From: Kineobactrum salinum
GTDB lineage: Bacteria; Pseudomonadota; Gammaproteobacteria; Pseudomonadales; Halieaceae
Length of the DNA: 64,000 nt
Direction: 5' to 3'
Assembly: GCF_010669285.1 (NCBI RefSeq)
Contig: NZ_CP048711.1
Span: 1,798,001-1,862,000 of the forward strand
Shown here piece by piece: positions 59,143 to 64,000 of the stretch. Numbering within the stretch: position 1 is the first letter of the stretch; every line of letters starts with the position of its first letter. A program made the position numbers and the translations under genes. A model generated the notes under the pieces. That model was not told the DNA's origin, ran no database searches, and worked only from the letters and a program-made list of their open reading frames with translations.

Positions 59143-60262
59143 AATTGCACCGCATGCTCACCGCAGCTGTGCTGGTACTGCTGACCCTCCCGGCCATTGC
59201 CCAGCCACAGTCCGCCCGGGAACTGATCGCCAGGCTCGACCTGAGCGCGGCGGATCACCCCGTGGATTCGCATCCGCGCTGGCAGCCCGCCCGTGTGGTC
59301 GTCACACTGCCGGCGGGCATGGCCAGCGCGATGCCGGATTATATCGACCAACTGCGGCAGGCCGCGGGTGATACGGAATTGGTGCTGGATGAATCCGGCA
59401 AGCCCTCGGCGGAACTGCTGGCCGGCGCTGATGGCTACATCGGATTTTGCACCAATGAGCTGTTGGCCAACGCAGACCCCGAGCTGTTGTGGATACACAG
59501 CTACGCCGTCGGTATGGACCGCTGCAGCGGCGCGGAGCCGGCACTGCTGGCGGACCGCATCTTCACTAACAACAAGCGTTTGTCCGCCCCACTATCGCGG
59601 AACATGCCATCGCCCTGTTGCTGGGTATCAGTCGCGGCCTGCCTGCCTATACCGCGGCCCAGGCCGAGCGCGAATGGCGCCGGGAGCTGTCGGCGGAACT
59701 GCATTTCGGCGAGCTGACGGGTAAGACCATGCTCGTCGTCGGCCTGGGTGGTATCGGTACCGAAATCGCGCGCCGCGCCCACGCACTGGGCATGCGGGTC
59801 ACCGCCACCCGCAATTCCTCCCGCGAGGGACCCGATTTTGTCGCCTATGTGGGCCTGTCCGACGAACTGCACAAGCTGGCCGGCCAGGCCGATGTCGTGG
59901 TGAATTCACTGCCCCTGACAGAACAGACCACGGGGCTGCTGGACCGGGATTTCTTCGCCGCGGTCAAGCGCGGCGCGATTTACATCAATGTCGGCCGCGG
60001 CAAGACCACGGTCACGGAAGAGCTGATTGCGGCGCTGGAGTCAGGCCAGCTCTACGGTGCCGGCCTCGATGTTATCGACCCGGAACCGCTGCCGGAGGAC
60101 AGCCCGTTGTGGCAGTTGCCCAATGTCATCATCACTCCGCATGTGGCCTCCGCTGGTGGTGCCAGCCGGCAGCGCACCGCACTGATCGCCGTGGAAAACC
60201 TGCGCCGCTATGTGGCTGGCGAGGCCCTGCTGAACCTGGTGGATATGGAGGCGGGCTACTAA
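59139..60262 (+). CDS. D-2-hydroxyacid dehydrogenase with signal peptide, one frameshift
   Basis: About 374 residues. It begins with a Sec-type signal (MKLHRMLTAAVLVLLTLPAI, cleaved near AQPQS), odd for an NAD(P)-binding enzyme. The catalytic and Rossmann parts are those of the D-isomer 2-hydroxyacid dehydrogenase family: VGLGGIGTEIARRAHALGM, VVVNSLPLTEQTTGLLD, GAIYINVGRGKTTVTEELI, the acid motif GLDVIDPEPLPEDSPLW and the His in IITPHVASAGG. The frame breaks at CCCC near 59587-59590; one added C gives SAPTIAEHAIALLLGIS. Its ATG overlaps the asmA stop. Either the leader is real and the enzyme is exported or membrane-bound, or it is a mis-kept remnant. Confidence 0.82.
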
Positions 60263-60379
60263 TCTGCCACCAGTGGGTGGTACAGTAAAGTGTCGCGGAG
60301 CAGTAGCGCCTTCCCGGGCCAGCGACCAATGGCTCCGGTCCCGTGTGCCACCGCCTCATCCGCAGGGAGCTCATCTACC

Positions 60380-61861
60380 GTGTCCAGCGCCATCCCTTTC
60401 AGCAACAGCTATGTCAAACTGCCGGCACGCTTCTACAGCCAGCTGTCACCGACCCCGGTGGCCGCGCCCGGCCCGATCCGGGTCAATCGCGTGCTGGCGC
60501 GGGAGTTGGGGCTGGACCCCGACTGGCTCGCCTCTCCGGAAGGCACCCAGGTGCTGGCCGGGAACACGGTGCCGGAGGGCGCCGCGCCACTGGCGGCCGT
60601 CTATGCCGGCCACCAGTTCGGCAGTTTCAACCCACAGCTGGGTGATGGCCGCGCGATCCTGCTCGGGGAGCTGGTCGACAGCAGTGGCCGCCAGGTGGAC
60701 CTGCAGCTCAAGGGCGCCGGCCGCACCCCCTGGTCCCGCGGCGGCGACGGCCGTTCCCCGCTGGGGCCGGTGCTGCGCGAGTACATCGTCAGCGAAGCGA
60801 TGGCGGCGCTGGGTGTGCCCACGACCCGGGCGCTGGCGGCGGTGAGCACCGGCGAGCAGGTATTTCGCGACCGCGCACTGCCCGGCGCGGTGCTGGCGCG
60901 GATGGCCGGCAGTCATGTCCGCATCGGCACGTTCGAGTACTTCGCCGCCAGAAAGGATACCGAGGCCCTGCAAACCCTGGTGGATTTCACGCTGCAGCGT
61001 CACTACCCGGAGCGCGGCGACAGCGACAATGCTGCGCTGGCGCTGCTGGAGGAAGCCATCGCCCGCCAGGCCAGCCTGATCCCACAGTGGCAGTTGCTGG
61101 GCTTCATCCACGGCGTGATGAATACCGACAACACATTGCTCAGCGGTGAGACCATCGACTACGGCCCCTGCGCATTCATGGATGCCTTCGACCCGGAAAC
61201 CGTGTTCAGCTCCATTGACCAGGGCGGCCGCTACGCCTATTGCAACCAGCCCGCCATAGCCCACTGGAACCTGGCCTGCCTGGCCCAGGCGCTGGTGCCG
61301 GTACTGCACGACGAGCCGGAACAGGCCGTGGCCCTGGCGCAGGCGGCGGTAGACCGCTTTGGCGAGCTCTACCTGGACAGTCACAGCCGTGGCCTGCGCG
61401 CCAAACTCGGCCTGGACAGCGAACAAGCGACCGACAACAGCCTGATCGAGGATCTCTATACCCTGATGGCGGCCGAGGCCAGCGACTTCACGCTGACTTT
61501 CCGCCACCTGGCGGACCTGGCCGACTCTGCTGGCGCGGCCGGGCAGGACATTGCCGAGCTGCAGCCGCTGCCCGCCAGCTTCGAGCCCTGGCTGGCACGC
61601 TGGCAGGCCCGGCTGGCCGCAGAACCGCTGGACCCGGCCGAGCGCCAGCGGCGCATGTACCGCGCCAACCCGGTGTTCATCCCCCGCAATCATCTGGTCG
61701 AGGAGGCCATCGCCGCGGCCACCGACAGCGACGATTTCGGGCCCTTTCACAGGCTGGTCGAGCGGCTGGCCGAGCCCTTCACGTATACCCCGACGGACCA
61801 GCGCTATGCCCTGCCCCCGGAGCCCGGGGAGCGTGTGTATCAGACTTTTTGCGGTACCTGA
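60380..61861 (+). CDS. selO: protein adenylyltransferase SelO (YdiU)
   Basis: A 493-residue pseudokinase-fold enzyme that transfers AMP to proteins. Typical blocks are AVYAGHQFGSFNPQLGDGRA, LKGAGRTPWSRGGDGRSPLG, GVPTTRALAAVSTGEQVFRD, SHVRIGTFEYFAARKD and GVMNTDNTLLSGETIDYGPC. The C-terminus ends VYQTFCGT, with Cys where some homologues carry selenocysteine. GTG 60380 is chosen as start: AGGGAGC lies 9 bases upstream and the protein similarity begins there (SSAIPFSNSYVKLPARFY). Confidence 0.93.
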   Translation: MSSAIPFSNSYVKLPARFYSQLSPTPVAAPGPIRVNRVLARELGLDPDWLASPEGTQVLAGNTVPEGAAPLAAVYAGHQFGSFNPQLGDGRAILLGELVDSSGRQVDLQLKGAGRTPWSRGGDGRSPLGPVLREYIVSEAMAALGVPTTRALAAVSTGEQVFRDRALPGAVLARMAGSHVRIGTFEYFAARKDTEALQTLVDFTLQRHYPERGDSDNAALALLEEAIARQASLIPQWQLLGFIHGVMNTDNTLLSGETIDYGPCAFMDAFDPETVFSSIDQGGRYAYCNQPAIAHWNLACLAQALVPVLHDEPEQAVALAQAAVDRFGELYLDSHSRGLRAKLGLDSEQATDNSLIEDLYTLMAAEASDFTLTFRHLADLADSAGAAGQDIAELQPLPASFEPWLARWQARLAAEPLDPAERQRRMYRANPVFIPRNHLVEEAIAAATDSDDFGPFHRLVERLAEPFTYTPTDQRYALPPEPGERVYQTFCGT

Positions 61862-62185
61862 TTGCACGCGCCGGATTGTTTGCTCGCGACAGGGAACGGC
61901 GTGGTCCAGGGCCCGGGCAATACTCAGATAGGTGGCGGCGGCACCAGTGCCATTACAGCACCCGGCCCGCCATTGCCCTACCCGCCTCCCGGCGCCATTA
62001 GCAAAGTGGCCTGCACTCTCCAAAGGCCTGGCCACTGGTCCATTAGTTCGGCAAATGTCGCTTTTTGGGACCACTAATTGCTCAAATGTCTCAATTCTAT
62101 CTTGTTAATTGTGCTTTAGTCGCATACGCTACGCCTTAACTGCGATTTTGTTCCATTTTACTGCTTATCAAGGATCCACAGGCAA
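61862..62185. other. intergenic region upstream of the Fic gene
   Basis: No gene is seen in 324 bases. The composition shifts from GC-rich to AT-rich near 62090. Two direct near-repeats (TCGGCAAATGTCGC at 62048-62061, and a similar CTCAAATGTCTC at 62081-62092), 31 bases apart, precede the AT-rich promoter region and could bind the DNA-binding N-terminus of the Fic protein (inference). Confidence 0.45.
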
Positions 62186-63679
62186 TTGGCTGAGCTTATC
62201 TTTCCCAAGAGCCGCAATCACGGCAAGGCACTGGCCCGGCAGGTTCGCCTGGGACAACTCAGGCGTGTCCGGCAGGGGGTTTACACCGATGCTGCCGAAG
62301 CGGATATCGCCACACTGGTTCAGAACCGGTGGTACCAGCTGGTTGAGCACTTTTGCGATCAGCCCATTGCGGCCTACCGGACCGCCGTGGAACTGAAACC
62401 CCACAGGCGGCGTGTTTATGTAGTGGCCAATGTCGGTCACCGACGTTACGTTGACATTGGCGACGCGCTGACAATCGACATAATGCCGGGCGACGCCACA
62501 TTGCTGACAGAGCCTTTCGTTCCCGAGCTGGCACGCAGTGCTCTGCCGCGCCAGCTTTTGGAGAACCTCGTTCCCAGCCGCGCCCGTGAGGCCGGCCACA
62601 GGTCTCTCGGACAGACATGGGTTGAAACGCAACTGTGCAGAGTACTGGCACAACGGGGCGAGAACGCCCTCAAGGAAATCCGCGATCAAACCCGCACCGC
62701 CGCTCCCGAACTGGGACTGGAAAAAGAATTCGCTCAACTGGACCGCATGATCGGGGCGCTGCTCGCCTCGCGGCCGGTAGAGGGCAGCCTGTCGTCATCA
62801 CTGGCCATTGCCACCGCCCGCCAGGAACCCTATGACCCGGATCGCCTGGTACGCTTCCGGGCGCTTGCCGATTACTTGCAGCAGTGCAATTTCGAACGGG
62901 TTCCGTACCTTTACAATCAGGCCTCATGGCGTCACCTCTCGTTCTTCGAAAGCTACTTCTCGAACTATATAGAAGGCACGGAGTTCCAGATCTCTGAAGC
63001 GGAGAAGATCATTTTTGAAAAACAGGTCGTAGACAACAGGCCCGAAGACAGCCACGACGTGCTGGCCGTCTATGACATCGTGCACGACTACCAGGAAATG
63101 CTGGAAACTCCCAACAACGCTTCCGAACTGATTCAGTTACTCCAGGAACGTCATGAACGGATGATGCTTCAGCGCCCGAACAAACACCCGGGCCAATTCA
63201 AAGTCAAGATCAACCAGGCGGGCGATACCGTCTTTGTATCACCAGCAAATCTGGTCGGCACTATCACCCAGGGTTTCGGGATCTACGAAAAACTACCCAA
63301 GGGAATGCAACGGGCTATTTTCATGCAGTTCCTGATTACTGAATGCCATCCCTTTGATGACGGTAATGGCCGGCTATCTCGAATCTTCCTGAATGCCGAG
63401 CTGCATACCGACCAGCAATACAAGCTGATCGTGCCAACGGTGCATAGGGACAGCTACCTGAACAGCTTGCGCCAGGCTACGCGGGAAGGAAAATTCCGAA
63501 CGCTGACCAAGGTATTTTTTCAACTCCAGAAATATGCAGCCAGCCTGAACTGGAATGACTACGGTGATGTTCGCGAACAGCTGGAAGAACACAAAGCTCA
63601 CCTGCTCCCGGATGAAGGAGTTGCCGTTTTCAATCAGCAAATTGTGAACTTCAAGATGAAGCTGCCGGTGTCACCTTGA
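62186..63679 (+). CDS. Fic-family AMPylase with AbiEi-like N-terminal domain
   Basis: A 497-residue protein starting at TTG 62186 (AGGATCCACAGGCAA upstream). The N-terminal 90 or so residues (LARQVRLGQLRRVRQGVYTD, then AAYRTAVELKP) resemble the winged-helix antitoxin/regulator domain of AbiEi-type proteins. The Fic domain contains the active-site motif with catalytic H388 (HPFDDGNGRLSR) and, upstream, an inhibitory helix motif SNYIEG (S259 to G264, with E263), so it looks like a self-inhibited class II Fic. It should transfer AMP to a target protein and may control its own transcription. Targets unknown. Confidence 0.85.
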   Translation: MAELIFPKSRNHGKALARQVRLGQLRRVRQGVYTDAAEADIATLVQNRWYQLVEHFCDQPIAAYRTAVELKPHRRRVYVVANVGHRRYVDIGDALTIDIMPGDATLLTEPFVPELARSALPRQLLENLVPSRAREAGHRSLGQTWVETQLCRVLAQRGENALKEIRDQTRTAAPELGLEKEFAQLDRMIGALLASRPVEGSLSSSLAIATARQEPYDPDRLVRFRALADYLQQCNFERVPYLYNQASWRHLSFFESYFSNYIEGTEFQISEAEKIIFEKQVVDNRPEDSHDVLAVYDIVHDYQEMLETPNNASELIQLLQERHERMMLQRPNKHPGQFKVKINQAGDTVFVSPANLVGTITQGFGIYEKLPKGMQRAIFMQFLITECHPFDDGNGRLSRIFLNAELHTDQQYKLIVPTVHRDSYLNSLRQATREGKFRTLTKVFFQLQKYAASLNWNDYGDVREQLEEHKAHLLPDEGVAVFNQQIVNFKMKLPVSP

Positions 63680-63742
63680 ATCACTGCGCAGGCAGACATG
63701 CGCTTTTAGGGGCTCCCACAGGTTCATGACAAGACCACTAGA

Positions 63743-63769
63743 CTCTCATATATCCCAAAAATATGAGAG
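63743..63769. terminator. hairpin between the Fic and BrnT genes
   Basis: CTCTCATAT and ATATGAGAG form a 9-bp perfect stem with a 9-base loop, 64 bases past the Fic stop. It may end the Fic transcript; no T-run follows, so it could also be an operator. Confidence 0.4.
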
Positions 63770-63829
63770 CCCAACAAATCGTTGCAGTGGACGTTTGACC
63801 CGCCACCCAAGATCCACCTCTCTTGCGAA

Positions 63830-63859
63830 ATGAGTAGAAAAGGGATATTTTATACTCAT
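63830..63859. promoter_or_regulatory. inverted repeat overlapping brnT start
   Basis: ATGAGTA (63830-63836) and TACTCAT (63853-63859) are exact reverse complements spaced by 16 bases, the right half overlapping the brnT start codon. BrnTA operons are autorepressed by the antitoxin BrnA, so this is a candidate operator (inference). Confidence 0.4.
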
Positions 63860-64000
63860 GAGCGATTTCGAATACGATGACGACAAAAGTCAGGCCAATC
63901 TGGAGAAGGACGGAATCGACTTTCTGGATGCGCAGGCTCTATGGAATGACCCTGACCTGCTGGAGATCCGAGCCAAATCTGAAGATGAACCTCGATTTCT
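63858..64000 (+). CDS. brnT: BrnT-family toxin, 3' partial
   Basis: The window ends inside this gene. The visible start (MSDFEYDDDKSQANLEKDGI, then DFLDAQALWNDPDLLEIRAK) matches BrnT (DUF497), a ribonuclease toxin of type II toxin-antitoxin systems. The typical FEYDxxKxxxNxxKHGIxF motif is recognisable, although the position usually His is Asp here (KDGI). An antitoxin BrnA gene is expected immediately downstream, outside the window. Confidence 0.85.
   Translation, partial: MSDFEYDDDKSQANLEKDGIDFLDAQALWNDPDLLEIRAKSEDEPRF

Overview
The window is GC-rich and densely coded. It looks like a free-living, probably marine gammaproteobacterium, perhaps of the Cellvibrionales/Halieaceae type. The taxonomic guess is inference from gene content: TonB-dependent receptors, glucosylglycerol osmolyte synthesis, a PEP-CTERM protein, a Pseudomonas-type functional-amyloid (Fap-like) locus and a glutathione-dependent formaldehyde/formate pathway.

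Layout. 1-4.8 kb: a catabolic-looking cluster (SDR oxidoreductase, serine hydrolase, TonB receptor, TetR regulator). 5.0-7.3 kb: tRNA-Arg(CCG) followed by a small decayed island bounded by a duplicated tRNA 3' half; it holds a transposase remnant and a PEP-CTERM protein. 7.5-8.9 kb: a complete ISL3-family insertion sequence with perfect 8-bp target duplications. 8.9-12 kb: a DUF222/HNH protein, PAP2 phosphatase, a tiny basic protein and a Rnk-like factor. 12-15.3 kb: divergent metR/metE. 15.4-20.5 kb: the Fap-like amyloid locus (outer-membrane pore, C39 peptidase, two proteins with an ELExARG motif, a DNS-repeat protein with three core repeats) and a divergent winged-helix regulator. 20.5-25.1 kb: a broken TonB receptor, PhoD-like phosphatase and AEC transporter. 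25.2-32.3 kb: Rnk, an ABM monooxygenase, a fused HAD-GgpS glucosylglycerol synthase with a GH13_18 phosphorylase, and an exported catalase-peroxidase. 32.5-39.6 kb: frmA-fdsGBA-fdhD-fdsD, oxidising formaldehyde (as the glutathione adduct) and formate with NAD. 39.7-40.0 kb: two large covarying hairpin repeats. 40-49 kb: LysR, cyclopropane fatty acid synthase, two diguanylate cyclases, a Tat-exported amidohydrolase, a pyrimidine-dimer glycosylase, DUF2007, a YetF-like protein and Dps. 49-62 kb: Na/Pi cotransporter, propeller-GGDEF sensor, amidase, PpnN, AsmA, an exported D-2-hydroxyacid dehydrogenase and SelO. 62-64 kb: a Fic protein with an AbiEi-like N-terminus and the start of a BrnT toxin.

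A quality warning runs through the window. At least ten otherwise normal genes are each broken by the apparent loss of exactly one base, in nearly every case in a run of 4-6 G or C. This is most simply a systematic homopolymer under-call in the assembly. I annotate these as full-length genes and give the shift position. The TonB receptor at 20.5 kb and the transposase at 5.3 kb, by contrast, carry larger lesions and look like genuine pseudogenes.
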